DNA from: Leptidea sinapis | Taxonomy: Eukaryota > Arthropoda > Insecta > Lepidoptera > Pieridae | Direction of reading: 5' to 3' | NCBI RefSeq assembly: GCF_905404315.1 | Contig: NC_066269.1 | Span: forward strand, 4,836,001 to 4,900,000 | DNA: 64,000 nt | Made by a program: the position numbers and the translations under genes | Notes under the pieces: model-generated | Seen by the model: the letters and a program-made list of their open reading frames with translations, nothing else | Database searches by the model: none | Told to the model about the DNA's origin: nothing | Shown: piece by piece, positions 32,911-42,835 of the stretch | Numbering within the stretch: the stretch's first letter is position 1 | Layout: each line of letters opens with the position of its first letter

Positions 32911-33089
32911 AAAAAAAATATGGATCTTAAAATTCCTTAAGAATGAATATACAACATAAGATTAAATATTTTTTACTTCTAGTTAAGAATGTACTGTTAA
33001 TATATTATACCTATAGATGGTCACCGCTCCATCTACGCCGCATTATGCACTAGCAGTATAGCACCACAGATAATAAAATAAAAACGTCG

Positions 33090-33330
33090 GCACGTTTTCC
33101 GGGTGGAAAGTTGTTCTGTGGGCAAGGTCGGCGCGCGAGGGCACTGCTCTGCGGCCAGGCGTGACGTCACACCGCGTCAACACCAAGCGGGCTCGTCGGT
33201 GACCGGTGACGGAGACGGTGACCCAATGTGTGATGAGGAGCAGCCGGGGCCGGCGTGCTCAGCGTTCAGCCAACGACCGCGACGCCCAGGCCAAATGCCA
33301 ATACTCCTATCAATAACACAACACTAACGT
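33090..33330. promoter_or_regulatory. GC-rich island
   Basis: A sharply GC-rich patch (GGCGCGCGAGGGCAC, GGTGACCGGTGACGGAGACGG, GCCGGGGCCGGCGTGC) with a 74-codon frame open on plus. There is no recognisable domain and no clear flanking splice signals. Promoter or non-coding first exon are both possible. On minus it lies inside the LSM11 intron. Confidence 0.3.
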
Positions 33331-34343
33331 GATAGATATTATAAAACATTTGACAGGAACAAACCGAAAAATTTTAATAGTTGGCATTGTTTAAATAAAC
33401 AATATTAACATGCAATTGTTTTCAAATTGTGATAATTAAATAAAGTAAGTAATAATAATCTTAACTAGTTGAGCGCAATGACAATTTGTAGTTGGCAAAA
33501 AAATGCTTTTGTAATTAACTAGTCTCTTGTACAACAAACATGTAACCAAAGAGGATGTAAATACTACGTAATAAGAGACGGGACTCCGTGGGTTAAAAAT
33601 TGAAATTTAGTTTACTATGAAAAGTGCGTCATTTGACATAAGTTTGAAATAGCAGTAATTACAGTTATGCGATTGGCGACGAAGTATAATCCGGCTAAGT
33701 TTGAAAGCGAACAGTTGCTTGAAACGTAGTGGATTTCGGATATCTCCCTTTTTTACAAGATTATAACCGTCATCTGTCAATCTATCAATGACTGCACGTT
33801 TCATGCAATCGAGTGAATCGCTTTTTTTAGTTTCGATACGATACGATCATTTATTTAAAGCTTACCGATAAAAATTGATGAAATAAGTGTTTTGTCGAGT
33901 AGGAAAATACCACATCTTGTAAACAAGATGCTATTTACCTTATGATCTAGTTATCACCAGAACGGTTTTTATGAAATTGACCTTCAGTGGCGCGGCCGTG
34001 GGCGCCTCCCTTCACTGCCACCGGCAGGCAATTGAGTCAGTCATACCTGAGTCGCAAATTATTATTGCATGGAACACGTGTACACGTAGATATGTGAAGA
34101 GATGTTCAAACTAATCATGATATCCTGGTAATACGAACATCGTAATTTCACAAAATATATTTAAAATTCCAATCCTTTTTATTTTCGCTGAAGTTTATAC
34201 CTGTGATCCGCTAAAATCATTCCTTATACAGTCTTGCCATTTTGACTAGCACAAATAAATCCGTTGAAATATTTCACATACTTAATTAGTAACTTTATCT
34301 TTCACCTTTTTATGCCCTCATATTGTAAGTGGACATATAGGAG
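33331..34343. other. Unrecognised; one coding-like minus stretch
   Basis: 33607-33830 on minus reads MKRAVIDRLTDDGYNLVKKG then DIRNPLRFKQLFAFKLSRII. It looks protein-like in composition but matches nothing I know and is probably a mobile-element remnant. The rest is AT-rich. Confidence 0.3.
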
Positions 34344-34800
34344 TTGTTCAGGATGATACCAACATCCTCATTTCCCCACCGACATTACGTCAAAATGCAA
34401 AATTCCTTCCGCATCATGTTAGTGTCTAGCGTTATACAACCTGGCTTTTTGAGAGAAACTTTTCGCCCCATACAGCCACTTTGTGGAATTAATTACCGGA
34501 TGCAGTTTTCCCGAACCGATAGCACTTATGAGCCTTTAAGTCTAGTCATAGTTATATCATTAAGTCTAGTCTAGTCTACGCATACCCCCAACTCAAAGAG
34601 CTGTTGTGTAGACGATGACCATGGGCGGTTAAAAGGCATAAAAGGCAATTATTTTCTCCAATTTGATTCCTCTAGAATTCTTTTTGATGTCGTTTCTCAT
34701 ACACTCGATACTACTACCGCTTCGGAAACAAATGACGCACTGAGAGAGAGGAAGTGGAAGAAACTCTGCCAGCATTCCTTTTTTTCGCTCCATTTAATAA
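34344..34800 (+). pseudogene. LINE ORF2 C-terminus and 3' UTR
   Basis: Out-of-frame pieces read FERNFSPHTATLWN, then LPDAVFP, the ATLWN.LP.AVFP motif of R1/Jockey-like LINE C-termini. They are followed by a DVHGRR-like region (ACGATGACCATGGGCGGTTA), AAAAGGCATAAAAGGCAATT and the tail with CTACTACCGCTTCGG and ACTGAGAGAGAGGAAG. Confidence 0.75.
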
Positions 34801-35649
34801 AATCTAAAATATTGTACTGTAATTGCTATTGCTCTAAAATAATAATAATCTTGTCCCTGGCTGTCCGATCACTTATATATTCAGCTGTGGAGTAGTAGGA
34901 ATTACGACCTCACCACTCCCTATCACGCGAGTCTCATATCTCTTCGCCCACTCTTATATATAAAAAAATCCAGTCAATCATTATTCTATTAAAAATCTAT
35001 GAAATTATTTAGAATGTATGAACCCAAGCAAGCCATCGGATATTATGTGTGAGAATATTCACTACTACAAACACAGCACGTCTACTTATCACACGAAAGG
35101 TCAATACTAACTGATAACTTCTAATGCAACTCTATCGTTTGCTTATGATATTATTGCCATATTTTAGATGAACTTCCTTGCTTGGAGACACGCACTAGTA
35201 AGAGAAATAAGGACTCCGTGTCACTTTACACAACAGTGTAGCACCAAAACAAGCCGATTCACGTGTAAATACATAGCCTCACGCACACACTTACACTACT
35301 ACAGGCCGATAGGCGGCCATTATGAGATTTGTCATCGTCTGTGACAGATCAGTTTGCGTCCCAATGAAATATTTTAAAAATGCCGTCGTGCGTTGTGAAA
35401 AAGTGTAAAAACGATACTATATAAGTATTTGTGGCCATATATGATTATTTAAAGGAGAAAAAATTGTGTAACTAGTATCCCCCGTAACCGCACACACACT
35501 AGCATAACGGTGCTTCACTTGCTAATATCACGGCGCGAAGTCCTTTTTTTACTCGTCCGTGCTTGGAGAATATCAATAACTTTTAATTTAGGAATTAATA
35601 GAGCTCTCACATTAAAATACAAATATATAATGTGTCGTAACTGAATGCA
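34801..35649. other. No gene recognised
   Basis: AT-rich sequence with minor GC-richer patches. No shared repeat, open frame or splice-flanked exon candidate was seen. Confidence 0.35.
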
Positions 35650-35690
35650 TAAGCACGTTTTAGTGCCTGGTCGACCTGTTATAGTTAATA

Positions 35691-36003
35691 GTTTTTTTTT
35701 TTATGAAAATAAGGGACGAGGCGAGCAGGACGTACTGATGGTTGCTGATAGTAATTCATACGCCCTGCCCATTACAATACAGTGCCACTCAGGATTCTTG
35801 AAAGGCCCAAAAATTTTGAGCGGCACTACAATTGCTCTCGTCACCTTGAGATGTAAGATGTTAAGTCTCATTTGCCCATTAATTTCACTAGCTACGGCGC
35901 CCTTCAGGCCGAAACACAGTAATGTTTACACATTCACAACAGAAATACGCGCCGTTGTGGTACCCATAATCTAGCCGGCATCCTGTACAAAGGAGCTGGT
36001 AAA
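35691..36003 (-). repeat. SINE-A copy nested in a LINE 3' UTR
   Basis: Plus view: GTTTTTTTTTTTTATGAAAA to GGAGCTGGTAAA. The CTCCCA of the usual terminal GCCTCCCACTGG is lost. An extra GTTGCTGATA occurs after CTGATG. Confidence 0.9.
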
Positions 36004-36253
36004 AAGTCAATGTATTTGTTTGATGCGATTACTAATTATGACAGTAATCACGACCATCATGTGCACGAAGCATCCTTACACAAACAATGAATTAAAATTC
36101 TAAAGGTCGATGCATCCATTATACGACAATTTATATATACACTTAATTATTTATTGTCTTATAAAATATTTTCTTATTCAAAACGCTTTTAATTTAAAAC
36201 GCGATTCATAATTTATTGGATACAGTTCCTTACAAACTAGTTTGTTATGTCTA

Positions 36254-36527
36254 TCGGCGCCTATTTCTGCCGTGAAGCAGTAATGTGTAAGCATTACCGT
36301 GTTTCGGTCTGAAGGGCGCCGTAGCTAGTGAAATTACTGGGCAAAAGAGACTTAACATCTTATGTCTCAAGGAGACGAGCGCAGTTGTAGTGCCGCTCAG
36401 AATTCCTGGGCTTTTTCAAGAATCCTGAGCGGCACTGCATTGTTATCAATTACCTACCATCAGCTGGTCAGCTGACGAGCAGGACTTCGGTCCTGCTCGT
36501 CTCGTCCCTTATTTTCATAAAAAAATG
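36254..36527 (+). repeat. SINE-A copy nested in the same LINE 3' UTR, opposite orientation
   Basis: Starts GGCGCCTATTTCTGCCGTG, lacking the first 60 or so bases, and ends CCTTATTTTCATAAAAAAATG. It contains a short internal duplication around CAGCTGGTCAGCTGACGAGC and GGACTTCGGTCCTGC. Confidence 0.9.
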
Positions 36528-37194
36528 TATATTACAGCCATTGTAAAATAATCTATTTGATTTAAAGGAGTAGCCGTTAAGTTTCTTGTAAGTTCTTCTC
36601 ACGAGCTCTACTTTTGCCCAACATATGGTTGATTTAGAAATTTAATGCATTAAAAGATATTGTAAACTTTGAGGAAAGTTTCACAAAAGAGTAATGGAGT
36701 CTTGGCATATTAATTATCATAGACAGGCCCTTTAAAAAGCATAGCTTCTCAGAATACAATTAGAAAGTTCACACCATTTTCATAATATAAATGCAGCATT
36801 CGTGAATTAACATATTTTCTATAGTATTACATAATATGACATAACTAACTATATAACAGACGACGAGACCATCGCCTTGGGTGTCCGAGCCAATATTATA
36901 TCTGTTCTGACATATTATCAAGTGCCGTTCTATTTTTGATCCAGAATTACATTAAACATGATAATTATGGAAAAACCTTAGCGTTGACAGCCAAGTTCAA
37001 ATGTATTTTTATATAGGTGTTCTGCGATCACTGGCAGTCATGTTATATTGTAGATATTTCTGATTGTTGAAAAGTTAAATCTACACACTAATAGCCTAAA
37101 CGAATATGGAACTGGATATCTGGAACTATCTTCCACTTTCAAAGAAACTATGAAATCAACTACCTTAGTGCTGAATTTCCAGAACTTAAGAATT

Positions 37195-37290
37195 CCTCTG
37201 GTGTTGCAATAAATTGTAAGCGACGGTGATCATTTTGCATTTGGTGACCTGCACGCTTTTTTGTACCTCCTCTTAATGTAAAAAGGAATA
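37195..37290 (+). repeat. LINE 3' tail fragment
   Basis: CCTCTGGTGTTGCAATAAATTG, AGCGACGGTGATCA, GGTGACCTGCACGC and CCTCCTCTTAATGT follow the same order as the tail of the LINE at 50500-50613. Confidence 0.65.
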
Positions 37291-37853
37291 TATAATAAAT
37301 TATTTGGAGTTAATTAACTAGTACGTAGGTATTATTAGAGTACTTTTCTTTATTATTGTCATATGTTTTTGTTCTTGACATTTAATTACCAATCACAAAT
37401 CCTTGTTAAAATATACATTGTCAGGCCTCAGCTACGAGTCACGATTCTCTAACTATCACTATTGTATGTATGTAATATATTTATTCAAAAAAATCATTAA
37501 TATCTCATAACTTGAATTTGTTGCTAGTTGACTAATGCCCTTTGACTAACCATACATCTAGATTTGCCCTTTTTTTGAGTTGTTGGTATCATTTTTTTCT
37601 ATTAAGATGATATGGATAAGCCAATCACTTTTTTTATATTTATAGTCCAGTAGTTCGCCCCGACTTCTCTTGGGTATAACATTATCGAAAAACGTTTAAA
37701 GATAAGCTAATATATAAATAAACATGTGGTGCATTATTTATTATCATCCAAAATTATTTCTATAAAAACAGCTTTACGAACTATATGTGACCTCTCGTTC
37801 TACGTTTTACAAAGTTGTCACTATTTTAACATTAAGAATTAAGAAGCATGGTA
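37291..37853. other. AT-rich stretch, nothing recognised
   Basis: No open frame, shared repeat or splice-flanked candidate was found here. Confidence 0.4.
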
Positions 37854-38060
37854 CTAACTTCCAACCACTGAACAACAAGCAAGAGCGATGTTTATTATAT
37901 CAAATTTTTTTAAACAACGATTTACTTTAAATATGAACGATGTTTCATCAGCAAGCAGCACAAGTCCATAGTTATCTTTTGCTAGAAAAAGGAGAAAAGG
38001 GCTTAAAATTGAACCCTGTGGAACCCTGTTTATATTTTTTTTCCAGAATACCACGTCTAC
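37854..38060 (-). pseudogene. Non-LTR reverse transcriptase fragment
   Basis: Minus reading: INRVPQGSILSPFLLF (motif B, normally GVPQGSILGP), then LLADETSFIFKVNR (motif C, normally FADDTS...). The spacing between the motifs is shorter than usual, and the catalytic DD is changed to DE, so the copy is dead. A short repeat of the segment after motif C recurs near 38370-38410. Confidence 0.8.
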
Positions 38061-38419
38061 ATTTAACTTTAGTAATCTTCACTTTAAGTTGGAAAACATT
38101 ATGTTCAATGCTACATTCCTAATAATTATTTAGTTTTCTGTTGTATACGCATACATAAGTAACAACCTCACAATATGGACCGCGTTCTCCAGCGGCACGA
38201 AATTTCTAGAGCCTATTCAGCAATATCTCCGCGTCGTGTAGCGTTTCCTTAGCAAGTAGTTGGTACCTGGTGCCTATTTGATCCACCTATATCTATAAAA
38301 CTGGGTACTACTAATAAAAACCTTACTTATGCATTCAATACACTTCATCTTTTTACCGTTCAGACGTTAGTTAGCCTCCAACCACCAAAACTCCAACTCT
38401 AGCAAGAGCATTATTTATA

Positions 38420-38600
38420 TCAGAAAGTTTATTGAATCAGGCGTCACTTTGCGAAAAGCCATAATTATCCAAATAGTTTGAATTTTGCTAAAATTTGTCT
38501 TTCACCAATTCGATACGTTTTTCGCCGCTACACGACGCATCTTCAGGAGATAAAATTGACTCGCGAGGCGATACACGTGTCTTTCACCAAGAAAAATCAA
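38420..38600. repeat. Foldback-family relative
   Basis: GAATCAGGCGTCACTTTGCG, CCATAATTATCCAAATAG, ACCAATTCGATACGTTTTTCG and CGCTACACGACGCATCTTCAG match the left half and centre of the family at 21725-21930. The right arm is absent. Confidence 0.6.
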
Positions 38601-38925
38601 AAAACACTGAAGAAAATCTCATAAGATTTGGATAACTATTAATTTCATCAAATTTATTAATTTTATTATTTATAGACACGGCGCTCAGCAGCTTAACATT
38701 GGAGCTAGTCGTGACTCTGTAAATGCAACAAGTGAAAGTGCACAAAATATAGAGAAAATCACGTTGAAATCACGCGGCCGTACTCTCGTAAAGAGTTAGC
38801 GTCGACTAACGCTTTCAGATAACGCTACCGTCCTATTTTATGCAAGTCGTGAGCGCGGCTTTGCTTGCAAGGAGTGCCTAATGTCTTCATTTTTAACACC
38901 CAATGTTGGTGCAACCACCAGGAAC

Positions 38926-39029
38926 AAGAAATATTTCTCGTACCATGCTGTATAATATGTAAAATCTATAAACGTCATAATTTATAAAACCACAAACTAA
39001 GGTAGTAATACTTTATCATCTACTTTGCA
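38926..39029. repeat. About 100-bp segment inverted-duplicated at 62976-63076
   Basis: GAAATATTTCTCGTACCATG, TGTAAAATCTATAAACGTC, AACCACAAACTAAGGTAGTA and ATCTACTTTGCACCAG occur in reverse complement at 62972-63076. The match continues into the SINE-A 5' end in both places. Confidence 0.75.
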
Positions 39030-39376
39030 CCAGTGGGAGGCTCTTTTGCACATGATGCCGGCTAGATTATTGGTACTACAACGACGCCTATTCCTGCCCT
39101 AAAGCAGTAATGTGTAAGCATTATTGTGTTTCGGTCTGAAGGGCGCCGTAGCTACTTCGAGCAACAATAACTTAATTGTTGATCGAAGCGTAGCTAGTGA
39201 AATTACTGGGCAAATGAGACTTAACGTCTTATGTCTCAAGTTCACGAGCGCAATTGTAGTGCCGCTCAGAAATTTTGAGTTTTTTCAGAATCCTGAGCGA
39301 CACTGCATTTGGCGGGGCGTATCAATTACCATCAGCTGAACATACTGTTCGTCTCGTCTCTGATCGTCATAAAAAA
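39030..39376 (+). repeat. SINE-A copy carrying a 42-bp insertion
   Basis: Starts ACCAGTGGGAGGCTC and ends GATCGTCATAAAAAAG. The consensus phrase GGGCGCCGTAGCTAGTGAAA is split by an insertion at 39155-39188, described separately. Confidence 0.9.
39155..39188. mobile_element. 34-bp palindromic insertion with 8-bp target duplication
   Basis: CGTAGCTA occurs once in every other SINE-A copy but twice here, at 39147-39154 and 39189-39196. Between them lie 34 bases with 14-nt arms, CTTCGAGCAACAAT and ATTGTTGATCGAAG, around the loop AACTTA. The arms differ at one position. An 8-bp duplication fits hAT-type integration, but the insert is far shorter than known MITEs. A deletion derivative of a larger element or a repair-generated palindrome are alternatives. 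Confidence 0.8.
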
Positions 39377-39409
39377 GGCACTGAATCGGTATCTATAGAT
39401 AATACAGTA

Positions 39410-39760
39410 AGACAGTAATTCCGACAAAATGGAACCCAGGATTACTTTGTTGTTCATCCGTCCGTCTGTCTATCAAAACCCTTATCTTATATCGGGATCG
39501 CGTGGAGGTATCAAGTTGAGATTAAAATAAGATAATCAAGTCTACAGTAAAAGATAAAAAAGGCAAACAACGTATATTTTTACACTCTCAAAGGAATCAA
39601 AATTTATAGGGTATTTTCCGTTGACCTAAAAAGAACTATGGAATTTGGCAAGTAATACCGTCTCATACTATAAGAACTAATAGGGAAGAATCTGAAACAT
39701 ATTTAAACATTTGTAGTTATATAAAAAAAATATACGGAATCCTCATGGCTAAGTCCGACT
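39410..39760 (+). repeat. GGAACCC-type interspersed repeat
   Basis: AAAATGGAACCCAGGATTAC, TCATCCGTCCGTCTGTCTATC and, at the other end, ACGGAATCCTCATGGCTAAGTCCGACTC. These are the two ends of the same family as 31386-31640 (normal end: ACGGAACCC...GAGTCCGACTC). Confidence 0.6.
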
Positions 39761-39976
39761 CACAACTGTTAGGTTTAGACGACGCAAGAAGGCGCTACGG
39801 CACCTTTAAAAGCGAAGAACAATAAAGCTTATTACTGCTTGACGGCTGAAAAGCCTAAAAACTTTGACAATACATAAAACAAATTCAAGGCCACAGTCAT
39901 TCCACCGCGACAGCCGTGATTAACTCTACATAGTAACAGACGATATTTATGTGATAGTCAAACATTCAATCATTCT

Positions 39977-40201
39977 TATAACCTAAACACATCATCGGAT
40001 ATGGTAGGGCCGAAACATCGCACGCAGTGCAGTAGTAAAGCATATTCAATGATATGTCGCATTGTCTTACGCACAAAGATATTACAATTACCATCCGGAC
40101 CATACTGAGTACGACGCCAGGCCAATTGGTGCTTGGCGCCCACCCTCACCCACCGGACCAACTGACGGTCCGATCAAATACGACCATGTGTTTGGGCTAT
40201 A
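39977..40201. mobile_element. MITE family B, compact copy
   Basis: TATAACCTAAACACATCATC at the left is mirrored by GACCATGTGTTTGGGCTATA at the right, with imperfect terminal inverted repeats of about 27 bp. The interior includes TGATATGTCGCATTGT and CTGAGTACGACGCC. Related copies are at 55408-56246 and 57827. There is no coding capacity and the superfamily is unassigned. Confidence 0.7.
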
Positions 40202-41807
40202 ATAGAGAAAAAACGAAAGTGCAACCTTGACGAATACCATTGAATGATCCGCCGCAAGTATACGCGCACCTCATCATGCAAGGTCATCTTGTGACAGTCT
40301 AAAATCAACCTTGTCCAATGCCACTATGTGAGAGCCTAATGATAAGCGACACAGGAATATCAGCCATAACTTCCAACATTTAAGATTGAGTTTATCGTGT
40401 ATATCGATTCCACCACATCAAGTCTGAGTGAAAGTGAGTGTAATACGGAAACGTAGCGCGGTGGCTTAGCTCATTTGTGATCACAAGTTAATAACAGGCT
40501 TCGCTTTAAGCGTTCATTCGCTTAATTTTATAAAAAACAGGCACTATTATATAATCTTCTGATCTTTCTAATATCATCTATCATTTTCTTCTTTCTCTCA
40601 TTTTCTATGTCGTTTAGAGTTACAGTTTTAATTATTAGCAGGAGGGAAATAAATCACTTTATTCATGTAGGTCGAGAAGTCGAAACTTATGATTGTCAAA
40701 GGTTTTCTTTTCTTTTTCATTTACCACCATTTCGCAGCTTCATCGTTTTACAAATTATTTCAATTACAATGCATGTAAAGTGATGCAACTGGAATACTCA
40801 AACGTTCAATACTATATGCGCTACATGAGTATATTAAAAAGTACATCTAAATTAACAAGTAAAACACGGGAATGTTAAAAATGGGAATCCTCGCTTCACA
40901 GTCGCCATCCTAAAGATGCTCGTCTGTCGATGATGGTTTTAAATATTAGCTTTTACTCGATACTTCCTCCACGTGGAATAGTTACTTTGGGCAGCATTTT
41001 CATTTTTTAGGATACTTTGCAAATAATACGGCGCTCTTCTATGATACAGCGGATATCACTTGTCATTTTGGACAGTCTCTTCATTTCCCTATGAACTTTA
41101 GTATCCTATTTCATACCCATGTAGGTCAAAGTTTCATAATGCTCGAACAAATGTTTATTAATACTACATATCAAGTGCCTAAATACTTAGTTTCATGGTT
41201 TTATCTCCAAAAATGACGAATTCCCATACAAACATCCATCCTCTATTTCAATCCTCCATTTATTTTTTCGCAATTAAAGGAGCCTATGTCCTTTTCATTA
41301 CATTATTGACATTTTTAATATTATTGAGGTTAAAAAAATTCTATATTTCATCTACGTCGCAAAACTATGTGCTTTTGTATAAAATTACCCCCTATTGATC
41401 AAATGTTTTGAGACTCAAATCACAGAGAAAAGCTGATGATTGGTACAATACCACCCCGAGATGAGAATATAGCAGAGAAATTTCAATGACAAGGCATCAG
41501 CAATTTGATGAGTGTCAATAGTGTCGAGTCACGTGAAAGTAATAAGTTACTTCTGTTGCTTGCTGCTTGCGCAAGCGCCGCTCTAGATCGCAAACTCTCG
41601 ATTTCGGCAAGCCACGGTCACGGACACTTGCCGAAGTTTTTGTCGCGATCACTTTTGTTTTTTAAAATTCACGGTCACTTCATCCGATCTTTTGTCTCGA
41701 AAAGATCTGCATTTATGGGTACGATACCGAGGAGTTACTTATATTTACAGCTGAAAAGCTGCACAGAAACAGGAAGTTAACTATCTACTTTTATATCAGA
41801 AGTAGTG
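40202..41807. other. No gene recognised; diverged LINE tail near 40640
   Basis: 40640-40740 (AAATCACTTTATTCATGTAGG, TGTCAAAGGTTTTC, TTACCACCATTTCGC) is a decayed relative of the tail at 360-545. 41505-41780 is a 91-codon frame with no motif. It covers a 9-bp hairpin TTCGGCAAG/CTTGCCGAA near 41606-41638. Confidence 0.4.
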
Positions 41808-41895
41808 ACGCGAGAAGTAATACGTTCATTTGATGGTCATACGTCCTGCCCATTACAATGCATTACAGGGCAGGATTCTTAATTGAATTCAATAT
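41808..41895 (-). repeat. Degraded SINE-A fragment
   Basis: TTTGATGGTCATACGTCCTGCC, CATTACAATGCATTACAGGGCAGG and TGTGCTCGCCACTTTG follow the 3' half of the element in minus orientation. Confidence 0.6.
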
Positions 41896-41902
41896 TGTGC
41901 TC

Positions 41903-42247
41903 GCCACTTTGTGATCCCTCATTTCTGGGATTAGGTTTACAAATATAATGCGTATCGAAATTTGCCGTCTGCAAAATCCTGGATTCGAACCAGCGCCTTT
42001 CGTACTTAATCCCAGAAGTGAGTCACTTGAAAATATCAAACTGTTTAGCGACATCTCAAGTTAATATCTTAAAATGCAAATATTGAACAGGTTATCAACT
42101 GTAGAGTAAATTCTGAAGATGGCGCCACAACCTGAGAGTTGAACTAAACATACCCATTCACGATAGATACGGTACTCGTACAGTTGGTAGGAGCACCTCG
42201 ACGTAACTCAAGATACGCGGGTTTGAATCCCGCATCGTCCATAAATT
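41903..42247 (+). repeat. tRNA-derived SINE, composite of an inverted head and a full unit
   Basis: 41903-41990 holds a minus-oriented tail and box B (CATTTCTGGGATTAGG, CTGGATTCGAACCAGCG). From 41990 a plus-oriented unit follows: TTAATCCCAGAAGTGAG, GCGACATCTCAAG, GGTTATCAACTGTAGAG, CACAACCTGAGAGTTGAAC, GTTGGTAGGAGCACC, GGGTTTGAATCCCGCATCG. Confidence 0.75.
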
Positions 42248-42253
42248 TGTATA

Positions 42254-42580
42254 CATAAGATGTTAAGTGTCATTATCCCAGTAGTCGCCCACATAGCCCA
42301 AAAGATTGCGAAATTGAAGTGGCGGTGGGCAGGGCACATAGTTCGACAGACAGACGGCCGGTGGGGCAAAAAAGTTCTCGAATGATGACCACGTACCGGA
42401 AGACGCAGTGTTGGTAGGCCCCCAGATGGACCGACGATCTCATCAAGTTCGCCGATGAAGGAGTTTTGGGGAGCAGTGGACGTATAACGGCTGATGATGA
42501 TGAACCCAGTAGTTTCACTAACTACGACACCCTTCACACCAATTGCTTGACTTGCACATTACATACAACAGAAAAAGGGC
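42254..42580 (-). repeat. SINE-A fragment split by an RTE insertion
   Basis: The left part is CATAAGATGTTAAGTGTCAT to CCCAGTAG (42284). The right part is CCCAGTAGTTTCACTAAC (from 42505) to AGAAAAAGGGCGCCGG. The two halves are normally contiguous in SINE-A. Confidence 0.85.
42285..42504 (+). mobile_element. 5'-truncated RTE-type LINE inserted in SINE-A
   Basis: The frame reads IAKLKWRWAGHIVRQTDGRW then GKKVLE, followed by a double stop (TGATGA where TGGCGA is expected), PRTGRRSVGRP and, shifted, RWTDDLIKFA. It ends in CTGATGATGATGAA, a simple-repeat 3' end typical of RTE elements. CCCAGTAG is present on both sides (42277-42284 and 42505-42512), the target-site duplication. Confidence 0.88.
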
Positions 42581-42694
42581 GCCGGATCATTTGATATATA
42601 AAAAAAACTAATTGTCATCGATTACTCTGTGTTTATAATAAAATAATATGACACACATTACAGAAATTATCTTTCCTTGAACTATAGGTGCAAG

Positions 42695-42835
42695 ACAATG
42701 ATATATTTAATACGATATACTTATTAGTAGTCATATAAATGTTTGCATCTGCTGAGATTCGAACCCTAGATCTCTTAGCTTAGTACGCAGGGTCACTAAC
42801 CGATCGTGTTTAGTTAAATATATCATTTACAGTAT
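42695..42835 (-). repeat. Degraded copy of the second tRNA-derived SINE family
   Basis: Minus reading: GTGACCCTGCGTACTAAGCT, AAGAGATCTAGGGTTCGAATC, GCAGATGCAAACATTTATATG. Box B survives with a mismatched flanking stem. Confidence 0.65.

Larger units (their letters stand above)
35650..36690 (+). repeat. LINE 3' UTR copy interrupted by two SINE-A insertions
   Basis: The host segments 35655-35690, 36004-36250 and 36528-36690 line up in order with the uninterrupted copy at 9880-10290 (GACCTGTTATAGTTAATA, TTTGATGCGATTACTAATTATG, CTTCTCACGAGCTCTACTTT). The uninterrupted copy acts as an empty-site reference. The two inserts have opposite orientation. Confidence 0.75.
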
